From assembly GCA_003116975.1 (NCBI GenBank), contig BGKB01000099.1, forward strand, positions 1 to 64,000: DNA of 64,000 nucleotides. The letters run 5' to 3'. The notes below the pieces were generated by a model that did not search any database, was not told the DNA's origin, and worked only from the letters and a program-made list of their open reading frames with translations. The translations under genes and the position numbers were made by a program. Numbering within the stretch: position 1 is the first letter of the stretch; each line of letters opens with the position of its first letter. The stretch comes from Aurantiochytrium sp. KH105. Lineage: Eukaryota; Sar; Bigyra; Thraustochytrida; Thraustochytriidae. Of the stretch, positions 36,601 to 45,027 are shown piece by piece.

Positions 36601-39600
36601 GGTAGCGACTTGCCAAATGCAGCTGCCAGCGGGTCTGCGCCCTCGTCAAAGGGAACAAGATGCGAAAAGAGCAAATGCAAAAGCATAAGCGTGTCGCGAA
36701 GACCCGGAACGTTGGCATCGATGCCACATTCTTCGAGCAACGCCACTACCTCTGCCATGCCGGCTTCGATCTCTCCTTCTTCCGCGCCTGTGCCTTGCGC
36801 TAAGGTTTCTGCAGGATGTGCGACAGCTGCATTGTTAACGTGGGGGAGCATTTCGGAAGGCACTGGAGCAGCAAGGGGCAAGGCATCCTGAGGGCTCTGA
36901 ATGCTACTGCTACTGCTGTTGCCAGCGCGCGCACCTTCTGCCATATCATTTCCTGATCCAGAAATGACCTTCATGGCCAATAAGTCACGACGCATGAGTG
37001 TTGGCGACCGAATAGGCGACACTGCCGGGCTCACGGGCGTATCACTCTGCGACATGAGCGGACGTTGGCACAGCTGCGAATACGCTGCGCAAATGGCCGC
37101 CCAGTTGACCATGCGTTCGACGCGCTTTTCATCACTGCTTTCACTCTCACCAACATGATGGCCATCAATGCAGCGGACAACGTCGGAGAGCTTGTTCCGG
37201 ACAGCCCAGTCGCGAAGGTCCGGTACGATGGAACGCAGCGAGTTGACAAAATAAGTCAACGTCAGCTCTTTGTTCCAAGTCAGATCATAAGCCAGGGCGC
37301 GAGGCGTGCCCCACGGCAGGCGCTGCAGAATGCGAGGCTGCGATACATCGTAGTCGTCATCACCGGGAAAGAGACAACGTACACGCCACTCCAGGTAATA
37401 TTCTTGCTCCCAGTGCACCCAATCCCGCTCACTGGCCGCGCCAAGATTCTGCAACTGGAAAAGTGCCTGGAACATGGAAATCTCCATGTTATGCTGAGCC
37501 AAAATCGGCACCTGTACCGCCTGACCCTTTTCGTTTGCGTTCTCGTCTCCAAAGGTGACAGCTTGCAGCGCCTCGGATGCCTCGCTGCTCTCGGCATGCT
37601 CTTCGTCCTCGGCAGATTTGCGCTTGGGACGTTTGCGGAGCAAAAAGTCCACCGTGATACGTGGCGGACCCTGAGCAAAAATTGCGTCATCATCCTCTTC
37701 GTCGCCTGCCGTCCCGTCTGCGGCGCTATCAAAGTCACCGTCGAGGTCATCATCAAACACCGCAACGCCCAGAGAGTCCTCGTCACCGTCCTCGTCAGCT
37801 CCCTGCGAAAACTGAATGCGTTTGTACGAGGTACTGTAACCGAATGCGGTGAATTGGCGACTTAAATGCACTGGTTCCTGTACATCCGGGCCACGAAGCG
37901 ACTTGTTACTGCTCGGAGCAGGCGCCAGACTCGGATCGTCGTCGAGGTCCGTGAGATCATCGTTCGCGCCCTGACGCTCCTTGCTCTTGAAGGGAAACAC
38001 GCGAGAGGTTCGTTGCGCGAGACGGGTGCGCGTGTCGGGAATGTCCCACACAACACGACCATCGTCAAGCACACAGGTCAACAACTGCTTGACCCGTTCT
38101 CCTTCAGGACTCGTGGGACCATCGACAGCTCCGCCAGTAATCTGATTGCTCCCGCTTGTGTTTGTGCTGCTTGTGCTGGTACTGCGCTCACGACGGGTAC
38201 GCTGCGCATCGCTAGGCTCGTCCTCGCCATCGGACGATGGAGCGGGGCGGTGCGCAACAATCGTCGCGCTGATCCAGCGCCCAGGCTCAACACGCTTTTG
38301 AGCCGCAGCTTCAGCAGGTCCTTCCTCCTCGTTGCGCGTATCCGGATCGAGAAAATCATCTGGGAGAAGGGAAACCTGCGCACGCTGACCAGGACGAGGA
38401 GGCGGCTCATGCCGATGCTTCACGCGGCCACCCTGGCGGCTGCGTAGATGCTCAAAGGCGGCGGCAATGTCACGTTCCACAACGACGGGAATGGGTGCCT
38501 CTGGAAGCACATCAACTCGGGCCGTCACGACCCGATCTCGACGCGCGCCGTCGGAACTAACCGGTACCGAGGGCGAAGAATTACGCACACGGCTCAAATT
38601 GCCGCATGCTTGCACACGATCAAAGAGAATCTCGGCCTGACGACGCGTCTGGAACTGAGCAAAGACGCCTTCTCCCGTGTCTTCGAGGAGCGCCGAAAAT
38701 TTGCTATAAAAATCGGGTTGATGCTCAAAGCCACGCGTCACAAAATTGTACTCGGTCTGGAGCACGGCATCCTCTCGCCGCAGAGCGTCAAAAAGAGCAC
38801 GCCCCGCACTGTTGGGAAACACCTTGCGAAAGTCAAAGCTGACAACCTTGCCAGGCCCTTGCCCGATGTGGCACACGAGACTCGGCTTGACGCCGCGCTC
38901 CGAGTCGCCATCGTCGTAGGCAATATCATATGTGCCGTCCGCGTTCACACGGGCAATGCGCCCCTTATAGTAGCGGCTCTTGCCAGCGTAGCGACCTTCA
39001 ATGCGATCATTTAACTTGAACGAGTGTTCCTCGCGCGCTGCTTGGGACTGTGCACGCGTTGCGTTACTGCCGCTGCTCTCGGCATCGTGGCGAGCGCGCG
39101 CCACCACGCTATTGGGTCCAGGGACAAGGTAAACGGAGAAGACATGCCGCTCCTCGAAGGCTTCGACGCCGCCAACAAGACACAGACGACGCTGCGGGAC
39201 ATTGGACTCAGCTTCTGGCGCAGCTGCGTCTTTGCCCTCACCGTCGCCCGCGCTACTCCCACGTCGCGACGCATCAGCGTTCGCCGTAACCTTGATAAGA
39301 GCCTTGGCATTGTACGTGTAATTGCCGAGACCATCGACCTTGACCTCGGATCCATTGACGGCAACAGCACGGCCCACATTACCACAATACCGAGGCATGT
39401 CCGACATAAAGCCACCGTGGCCGGAGGCGAGCCGTTCGAGTTCCGCAGCGTCGTCGATAAGCTTGACGCGGTCGCCCACTCGAATAACATCATCCTCCAA
39501 GAGACCTGGCTCCAAATACGAGACATCATACTCGAACGCATTTTCTGGGCCAACGCCTTGAGCACGATTCACGCGAACAGGACGCACCTCGAGAACGCTA

Positions 39601-42600
39601 GCGCGTCGCCAGCCGGGACGCAAGGCGTCGCTTCCGCGCCACCACACCGCAACCTCATCTCCTTGGCGGAATTTGGCGCCATGGGTCATGCAGGCTGAAC
39701 TAGTCGAATCCACACGACTGCGACCGCCGCCCTCTTCTTGCTCACGCACAGCATCGCCAAGCGGCCGCAGTACGGGGGCAAGACTCGCGCTTCCATGTGC
39801 CGGAGGATCAAAGACACGCTCCAGGACCTGGTAGTCCCGAAGCGCCAAAATAAACCAGCGCTTGTTCGCCTTCTTATTCAACGTTCGTGCACTCATGTCT
39901 TGGAGAAGATGTGCCCCCGTGACAGGGTCGTAGCGGAGCACAAGGGCAACCTTGTACACCTCGCCGCCGTCTGCTGCGCCAGTGGCCTGCCCAGGAGTCA
40001 CCGTGCCTGGTGTGCGTGGCGTGCGCGCGCCACGACCCACGGCGCCAAAATGACCTGGTGACATCGCGCTAGCTGCTGGGCTTCGCCGCACGCTATCGGG
40101 GGAGACGAGCGAACTATAGTTCTGGTTTGTGTCGCTTCCGCCTGGGCCTCGATTGGTTCCCGTCTGGGACACACTGCGACGATGAAAGAGCTTGCGACCG
40201 ACGAGACGAGTGCAGTACGATACATAGCGTGGTTCCACCAAACGAACGCCTCGCAAGACTTGCCGCTGAAGTTCTTGCAAAGGCGTCAAGGGAAGCACTT
40301 GCACGACAAGCTCCGGGGTGTGCGGGTAGATGGTACTTGCTTGATCGAGCTCGGAGTTCTTGCGAAGGTGAAGCTTGATTGGGTTCACGAGGGCACGCAC
40401 GCCTCCCGATGAAGCTACAGCATCATGAGCAAGCACTGGAAAGTTGTGCGTAGCATGTACAGTAAGGACAGTCTGCAACTTGCGAATAAGGCGAAACAGA
40501 GCAGAAGCAGCAAAGGTGCTTGCGTCGACCTTGTTCGTAACGCCGGGTGGATCGATTGTGTCGAGAGTGGTCGTCGCGAGGTTTTGCACGGATTCCAATG
40601 TCATGGATGCCTGACGACCAAGGTTTGTGAGGCTTGTCTCACGCACAAGGTCACGCTCGTTCCCGGTATTCGCTTCAGCGTCGCCGTGGTCTGAGTTTTT
40701 GTCGTCCTCTGCAACGGCGCTGGAGGGCGCGTCCGAGATTCCGCCGTCACCAGGGCCGGCAGCTCCCGCGACGGCGGCAGTTTTTGCACCGGCAGCGCCC
40801 ATATGATCATCTTCTTCGTCAACATCTTTACCGACGACAGGAGGCGGCATGGCTGCCAAAAGAGCATGCATCCTGGCTTGACGCACGTCAGCAATGGTCT
40901 GTTGCGAGTCGGTAAGGGAGGTGGCCTGCTCTCCGTCCAGATCACGCGCCATTAAAAAGTGCAAGAGAGCACTCGGAAGTCCGGACTGCTCAAACTCGAA
41001 TGGGGTAATACCTTCCTCACCGTACATTCGAATGAGGGGTGAATCGGGAACGCCAAGCGCCTCGGGGGGTCGGAGGTCTTCTGCTGTCGGGGACTCTCCG
41101 CGCTGCTCATACTCGTCATTTTCGTCCTCGTGGTCGCCCTCGTTCTCGTCATCATCTTCATCGGAAAGATCTGCATCAAGATCAAACTCATCCATGAGGT
41201 CTGCGTCATCGTCCTCCTCATCTTGCACGCCGTGCACAACGACTGCATCACGGTCCTCATTGTCCCGACCTGCGCCATGGAGATTTTCCAGAGACCCAGT
41301 ATGATCATAGCCAAAGAGTCCACGAGACATGAGGCGTCGCTTGCGCCTCTTCTTCTTCCGTGAGCTCCTTGCCCTGCTCTGACCCATCATCCAAACCAAA
41401 TGCTCTAGTACGGATTCGTCACCTTCTCGCAGGCGCCGGCAAACGTCCAAAAGAGCCGCGCTCTTTCCAAGCAAGGTCTCCTCCGTGAGACCGAGCTCAT
41501 CGACTATGCAGGTTGAAATGTGCTCAACAACCTTTGCAGCTGCGCCCTCAAGCTGCGGCTTGCCGGGAGCACGGAGGTCACGAAGACGGCGCGCAATGCC
41601 ATACCGACAGAGACTGAGGCAGAGTTGAGCGTGAATCCCGAGAACCTTTGTGTCAGCATCGAGTGGAATCGGGTCTTCCTGCTGCGTACGCTCAAGCAAA
41701 GCCTCCGTCATGTCGACAATGAGAACAAGGCTCGTTGTGTCGTCATTTTCGGGAGCAAAGACAGACTGCAGGAGCTGCAGCAAACGATCATACTCGATTT
41801 TGCCCAAGATGTTCACGGCGTCAGAGTGTGGCTTGGGGCGAAAGCGTTTCACCATCATGCCAAGAATTTCCATCGCACGATGCATCGTAGACGCATGCTT
41901 TGTGAGCGCAATGGTGCGTAAGAGGGCTCGGAAAAAGCGACGCGCGTCCTTTTGCCACCATCGCGCCACCACTTCTTCTGAGATTGACCCGCCTGCGTCT
42001 GCTCGCTTTTGCAATCGGGTCGAAACCCGGGTGCCGGCGCGCTCGGCCGTGATGAGCTCGCGCGCAGACTTGGTCATAGAGTCAAGTTTATCCATGACCT
42101 CCTCGTCGACGCAGGCGCCAGAGTCGAGGAGAATCTCCACGGCTGCGCGGCTCCATTGTTCGCGCGCTTCAATAAACTCAGGGTCGTTCTGCTCTGCTTC
42201 GCGGCTGCTGGCCTCGATGTCGTCGGCGTCGTCACTTCCTCTTTCTCGACGCGGGTGCGCGGACGAACCACCTGACCCATCACCTGCAAGCTCACGAAGA
42301 CGAAACGGGCGCGTTTCACCCAGTCGAGAGGGTCGCATCAAGGCCAGATCCCCAGTGCGTAGCACGAAATCAGTCTCGGAGGATCTTGACCGATCAGACT
42401 GTGAGCGATCCGAACCCTCGTTATCGCTTTCGCGATTGGACTTCGCCGCGCGCTGGCGCCGCCAGTAACGCGAGAAACCAGTTGCGCGGCCTGCCACCAC
42501 GAGAGGCGAGGCCAGCGAACCGAGGCGATCAGGATCGGGATTGACATTGGCCCGACAGCCGTTAACAGGATCAACAAGAACCTCTAGCATTTCGAGAGAA

Positions 42601-44105
42601 CATCCCTGGTGAAGCGTGCAGGAGAGCATTTCCGCCTCAGTTTTGCGGTCGCGCCACGACGGGTCAAAGTTCTCCATCAACCAGAGTTGACGCAGGCCCT
42701 CGACATCGTCCTCGGGAACGATGCGTTCGAGAAAAATTTCTGTAAAGCTGTTGCGCGCCAATCTTCGCGAGCTCGAGCGCCGCGCAGGAATAAACCACCA
42801 GCCGCAATGGCTAACACAGTCGGCGTGACCGTCGCAGACGAGACGCATGATGCACTCCACGAGCTGCAAGAGACGCACCGCGTAGCCATCCTCCCCCGCG
42901 CAAATGGCCATTGGCAAACCAGCTGCGATGACTCTGCAAACGCCATTTTCTAGATACATTTCTGCAAGTTCTGGACTTCGCAGACACGAGGCGCCAACCT
43001 CTGGGGCTTTGTCCCAGTTGCCAGCGCGCAGGGCTACGAGATGAGCCTTGGCGCGCTGGGAGTCGTCCAGAATCTTATTGGAGCTGAGCGGACCATAGAG
43101 CCCTTGCCATGCCCCACTGCCGCCTCCGCCTGAAATCATGGCGCTCAGGTCTGCACCGCTCAGCCCGAGCAGCGTCGTCTCCATCTCGCCCATGTTTCGC
43201 GCGCCCGCCATGCGAAGTACCCAGGAAGCGTCAGCCGCGGCCGCATCAGCGCTGTTGAGGCCCTGGAGGTCCTCTACGCCGCCACCGCCGCTACCGCTAC
43301 TGCCACCGCCTGATGCATTCGCTTGAAAGGTGGGCAAGAAGTTTGGTCCAAGACCACGTGCGCGGGTGCGCATGTTCCGACTGCGAGCGGCGCGTAGAGG
43401 TGCTTCAAGCATCTCCAAAGGTGTGCCCGACAAGAACAGATTGACGGCTTGCTCAAGCTGGCCGCCAGCTGCAGCGAGGTAACGGCGAGCACGATCTCGA
43501 TCTGTGGATCCTGTGAACTCCAAAAACGTGCCAACGGCCTCGCTGTCTGGCGCTTGCTCATTTTGATGCTCGCCCGTCGATTCATTGCCCTCTGCGTTTC
43601 CTGATGCAACGCCAGATGTGTTGTTGTTGCTGTTGTTGCTGCTGCTGTTGCTGCTGCTGCTGCTATTGCTGCCATCGTTGTTATGATCAGTATTGTTGTC
43701 ATTGTTGTTGTTGCTGCCAGCACTGCCTTCATGAAAACTGTTTGATCCAGGGTCCAAGGTTGTGCCTTGGACGAAAAGCTGACCACCGCCACCACTGACA
43801 ACGGGACTGCTGCTGCTGCTGCTGCTGCTACCGCTGCTGCTCCCATTTCCTGCGAGAGGGGCCTGAGGTGGCTGAAGTTGGGCTGTGAGCGCTTCGAGCT
43901 GCGACTGCAGCGACTCGACAAAAGCGAAGCCTCCGTTGCTAAGATCAGCCTCACTCAAGTCGGCCTGCAATTGGCTTTGAATGTCGGCATCGAGCGCTTG
44001 TTCGAGCGCGTCTTCATTCTCAGCAGACCAGTTTTCACCGGCGTCGCCGCCCTCGTTACCATAGTTGAACGGATCCGAGTCTTCCCCGCCATTTGAGGAG
44101 GACAT
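33621..44105 (-). CDS. Giant HECT-type E3 ubiquitin ligase (HECTD1/TRIP12-like)
   Basis: A 3494-residue HECT ubiquitin ligase encoded without introns. In order: a Ser/Asn-rich tract (about 90-175); a UBA-like helix bundle (189-227, TFLEFTGSTDRDRARRYLAAAGG); degenerate ankyrin-like repeats near 530-700; an acidic region; a TRIP12/UPL3-type block (GITPFEFEQSGLPSALLHFL); a Mind-bomb-type SH3-like repeat (about 1538-1602, GDRVKLIDDAAELERLASGHGG); a Tudor/agenet-like segment (about 1695-1745); and the HECT domain from about 2850 with LRRFRFLGRIMAKAL and FNFSHSELRRMLCG. The catalytic thiol is C3455 in KATTCAKTLYLPREYDS. A second SH3-like module (about 3270-3325) is inserted between the N-lobe and that cysteine. 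The start is the first ATG (44103-44105); upstream the frame reaches only GTG. It sits divergent to a deubiquitinase gene. Substrates unknown. Confidence 0.93.
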   Translation of the reverse strand: MSSSNGGEDSDPFNYGNEGGDAGENWSAENEDALEQALDADIQSQLQADLSEADLSNGGFAFVESLQSQLEALTAQLQPPQAPLAGNGSSSGSSSSSSSSPVVSGGGGQLFVQGTTLDPGSNSFHEGSAGSNNNNDNNTDHNNDGSNSSSSSNSSSNNSNNNTSGVASGNAEGNESTGEHQNEQAPDSEAVGTFLEFTGSTDRDRARRYLAAAGGQLEQAVNLFLSGTPLEMLEAPLRAARSRNMRTRARGLGPNFLPTFQANASGGGSSGSGGGGVEDLQGLNSADAAAADASWVLRMAGARNMGEMETTLLGLSGADLSAMISGGGGSGAWQGLYGPLSSNKILDDSQRAKAHLVALRAGNWDKAPEVGASCLRSPELAEMYLENGVCRVIAAGLPMAICAGEDGYAVRLLQLVECIMRLVCDGHADCVSHCGWWFIPARRSSSRRLARNSFTEIFLERIVPEDDVEGLRQLWLMENFDPSWRDRKTEAEMLSCTLHQGCSLEMLEVLVDPVNGCRANVNPDPDRLGSLASPLVVAGRATGFSRYWRRQRAAKSNRESDNEGSDRSQSDRSRSSETDFVLRTGDLALMRPSRLGETRPFRLRELAGDGSGGSSAHPRRERGSDDADDIEASSREAEQNDPEFIEAREQWSRAAVEILLDSGACVDEEVMDKLDSMTKSARELITAERAGTRVSTRLQKRADAGGSISEEVVARWWQKDARRFFRALLRTIALTKHASTMHRAMEILGMMVKRFRPKPHSDAVNILGKIEYDRLLQLLQSVFAPENDDTTSLVLIVDMTEALLERTQQEDPIPLDADTKVLGIHAQLCLSLCRYGIARRLRDLRAPGKPQLEGAAAKVVEHISTCIVDELGLTEETLLGKSAALLDVCRRLREGDESVLEHLVWMMGQSRARSSRKKKRRKRRLMSRGLFGYDHTGSLENLHGAGRDNEDRDAVVVHGVQDEEDDDADLMDEFDLDADLSDEDDDENEGDHEDENDEYEQRGESPTAEDLRPPEALGVPDSPLIRMYGEEGITPFEFEQSGLPSALLHFLMARDLDGEQATSLTDSQQTIADVRQARMHALLAAMPPPVVGKDVDEEDDHMGAAGAKTAAVAGAAGPGDGGISDAPSSAVAEDDKNSDHGDAEANTGNERDLVRETSLTNLGRQASMTLESVQNLATTTLDTIDPPGVTNKVDASTFAASALFRLIRKLQTVLTVHATHNFPVLAHDAVASSGGVRALVNPIKLHLRKNSELDQASTIYPHTPELVVQVLPLTPLQELQRQVLRGVRLVEPRYVSYCTRLVGRKLFHRRSVSQTGTNRGPGGSDTNQNYSSLVSPDSVRRSPAASAMSPGHFGAVGRGARTPRTPGTVTPGQATGAADGGEVYKVALVLRYDPVTGAHLLQDMSARTLNKKANKRWFILALRDYQVLERVFDPPAHGSASLAPVLRPLGDAVREQEEGGGRSRVDSTSSACMTHGAKFRQGDEVAVWWRGSDALRPGWRRASVLEVRPVRVNRAQGVGPENAFEYDVSYLEPGLLEDDVIRVGDRVKLIDDAAELERLASGHGGFMSDMPRYCGNVGRAVAVNGSEVKVDGLGNYTYNAKALIKVTANADASRRGSSAGDGEGKDAAAPEAESNVPQRRLCLVGGVEAFEERHVFSVYLVPGPNSVVARARHDAESSGSNATRAQSQAAREEHSFKLNDRIEGRYAGKSRYYKGRIARVNADGTYDIAYDDGDSERGVKPSLVCHIGQGPGKVVSFDFRKVFPNSAGRALFDALRREDAVLQTEYNFVTRGFEHQPDFYSKFSALLEDTGEGVFAQFQTRRQAEILFDRVQACGNLSRVRNSSPSVPVSSDGARRDRVVTARVDVLPEAPIPVVVERDIAAAFEHLRSRQGGRVKHRHEPPPRPGQRAQVSLLPDDFLDPDTRNEEEGPAEAAAQKRVEPGRWISATIVAHRPAPSSDGEDEPSDAQRTRRERSTSTSSTNTSGSNQITGGAVDGPTSPEGERVKQLLTCVLDDGRVVWDIPDTRTRLAQRTSRVFPFKSKERQGANDDLTDLDDDPSLAPAPSSNKSLRGPDVQEPVHLSRQFTAFGYSTSYKRIQFSQGADEDGDEDSLGVAVFDDDLDGDFDSAADGTAGDEEDDDAIFAQGPPRITVDFLLRKRPKRKSAEDEEHAESSEASEALQAVTFGDENANEKGQAVQVPILAQHNMEISMFQALFQLQNLGAASERDWVHWEQEYYLEWRVRCLFPGDDDYDVSQPRILQRLPWGTPRALAYDLTWNKELTLTYFVNSLRSIVPDLRDWAVRNKLSDVVRCIDGHHVGESESSDEKRVERMVNWAAICAAYSQLCQRPLMSQSDTPVSPAVSPIRSPTLMRRDLLAMKVISGSGNDMAEGARAGNSSSSSIQSPQDALPLAAPVPSEMLPHVNNAAVAHPAETLAQGTGAEEGEIEAGMAEVVALLEECGIDANVPGLRDTLMLLHLLFSHLVPFDEGADPLAAAFGKSLPWRSDTLSDLLLDQLSDPLAIATRCFPRWVALMPREFSFLFRRNVRELHFRTTALGVSRAVAWLQDEITGYNAKKKQLAHVTLEISAMFKGVPDMVRFEQLQELSDRLEDEIRAIEQEHCIGQLHQDLVKVNRAELLRDAELLMKQHMHQRSELVVQFLDETGAGEGVTVDFYSSVSERLQLLDENRRIPLWANPAGADKPARESSKFDGDDAEEDATDASAEKDAEENAGGDSADREVHLLAPTGLFPQPLLAMGSVDGGSGGNPVALQPLSVVTNARLPASKGASLSRSAGAAGTSNMPGDQADMPVEDLSKSNVVKPEQTLSAKVELSEGKEDEASIKFDDDVDTNRDNIDEILRAARTQNMRVLRRFRFLGRIMAKALLDGMNVPLPLSSEFFMLIQQRQRGMRDALLPISALSLFEGGAGLGDEGTGGDIAAQSSGGLVQRLYALHEAGDKGAIEELLEAVELYFVDPAQRLGVLEHSTFAGASSSAKSTSMSSASSGSLPKASSSVAADAATAAIEAGGGASRDLSSAFETLDVPGKGASSAELVAYAERASKLGKSQGEIDAALGAAGHAKLQRWKAIKASQKTRVQIKLARAERDEKRRAELAVATELVPGGATRRVTAANLGDYLQLVLTWWLGNGVASQADSFCEGLRDVLGTTGRDALIFNFSHSELRRMLCGKEEILWKEEDPLLGCIVPMQGYTRQSPPIQMLVRCLKEMNMSERAQFLSFVTAQPRVPLSGLPQIKVYPPLMERIPGIVLRVQTEVDRGFEVGDSVTLSPDYHAFDDAADGPLTPGEVAVVTNVDGRVRVADWWYSTRALRLVRTEDGRRASAIGREHAESSGTSRKNWFLPGDEIGSIKARAKIAEWDPDTWTLTFDASVPMDIRRAFKAGHSIQRVSAAPSESGASDANEEPVREPLSKMPPLCVDHLVEQPQAIQMRPYLRPKATTCAKTLYLPREYDSWQHMLETFKSGAFQDAKLGGIHEDARS

Positions 44106-45027
44106 TATTTCCCGCTTCACGTCTTCGCCTAAGGCCTTGCGCCACACTCAGAACTCCCGCCCACTCGCCACGCGCGAGCAGGGCCACTCGGAGAGTGCGT
44201 CCTCTGCTTTCGTCTCGAGGCGCTCTCTTTCCGAGCCCGCGAGGAGGTTTTGTTTCTTCTCGTTCTCTCGGTTCGTGCGTCGTGCCGCAGTTTCCGCCCC
44301 GCGCGTCGAGCTCGCGCTTTTGGGGTGGAAAGAAGGTCACCGGGCGCACGCTGCGTCGCGCCAGGCGCTCGCCGCGCGAGGGATTCTGCGCCGCCGCTCC
44401 TTGTCGTCGTCGTCGGCGTCGTCGTCGTCGTCGTCCTCGTCCTCGTCCTCGTCGCGCGGTGCGGACTCTCGGATCGACCGTGCCGGCCGGCCTCCTTCGC
44501 CTCCGTCTGCGCTTCGCGAGCCTGGCGCCGCGCGGACGGGAGGCAGCTCCGCCTCCTCCGGCGCGCGGACGTGCGCGCGCGCGGACCGAGCGACCGAGCG
44601 TGCAGACCTCGCGCGAGCCTCGCCGCGCGCAGGGTCCGGATTGGATTCGAATTCGCTTTTGGTGACTGACCGTGAGTGAGTGAGTGAGGCGCGGCCTCGC
44701 GCCGCGTTTGGGTCCCTTTCCCGGAAACTCGCCCGGCCTTTAGGTCTCTTTACGGTCTTTTCGCGCCCGGTCAGGGTCCGGTCAGGTTTGTGCGAGCCCC
44801 AGATCGGGAGAGTTTTTGTTTTTTTTTCAGGGTGCCCGCCTTTTTTTTTCCTTTTCTCTTACTTTCTTTTCTTGCCTGATGCTTTCCGCCACCGAAGGAT
44901 TTCCGTGCCAAGATCGATTTCTAGCAATCGATCGATTTGCGCGAGGCGGGAGGGCCAGCCGGCGGGGCTGGCGACGGAGACGCGGGTCTCGCGCGAGGTG
45001 GATACCCAATTCCGTGAGACGGGGACG
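44106..45027. promoter_or_regulatory. Shared divergent promoter of the HECT ligase and USP deubiquitinase
   Basis: A 922-bp GC-rich spacer separates two divergent starts. It has a TCG/TCC trinucleotide run at about 44404-44455 and a probable 5' UTR intron of the USP gene. It also has long pyrimidine stretches at 44815-44870 and an upstream ATG at 44879 whose frame overlaps the USP start. Plus-strand open frames here are Arg/Ser-rich and were not called. Confidence 0.55.
44672..44830 (+). other. Candidate 5' UTR intron of the USP gene
   Basis: A consensus donor (GACC|GTGAGT at 44672) is followed 159 bp later by a very strong acceptor (poly-T ending CAG at 44828-44830). It lies upstream of the first in-frame ATG, so splicing would not change the protein. 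Inferred from splice-site quality only; CAG at 44771-44773 or 44783-44785 are weaker alternative acceptors. Confidence 0.45.

Noticed and set aside
44680-45027. N-terminal extension of the USP protein (phenylalanine-rich)
   Set aside because: It starts only at GTG and is encoded by splice-like pyrimidine tracts; the first ATG is at 45028.
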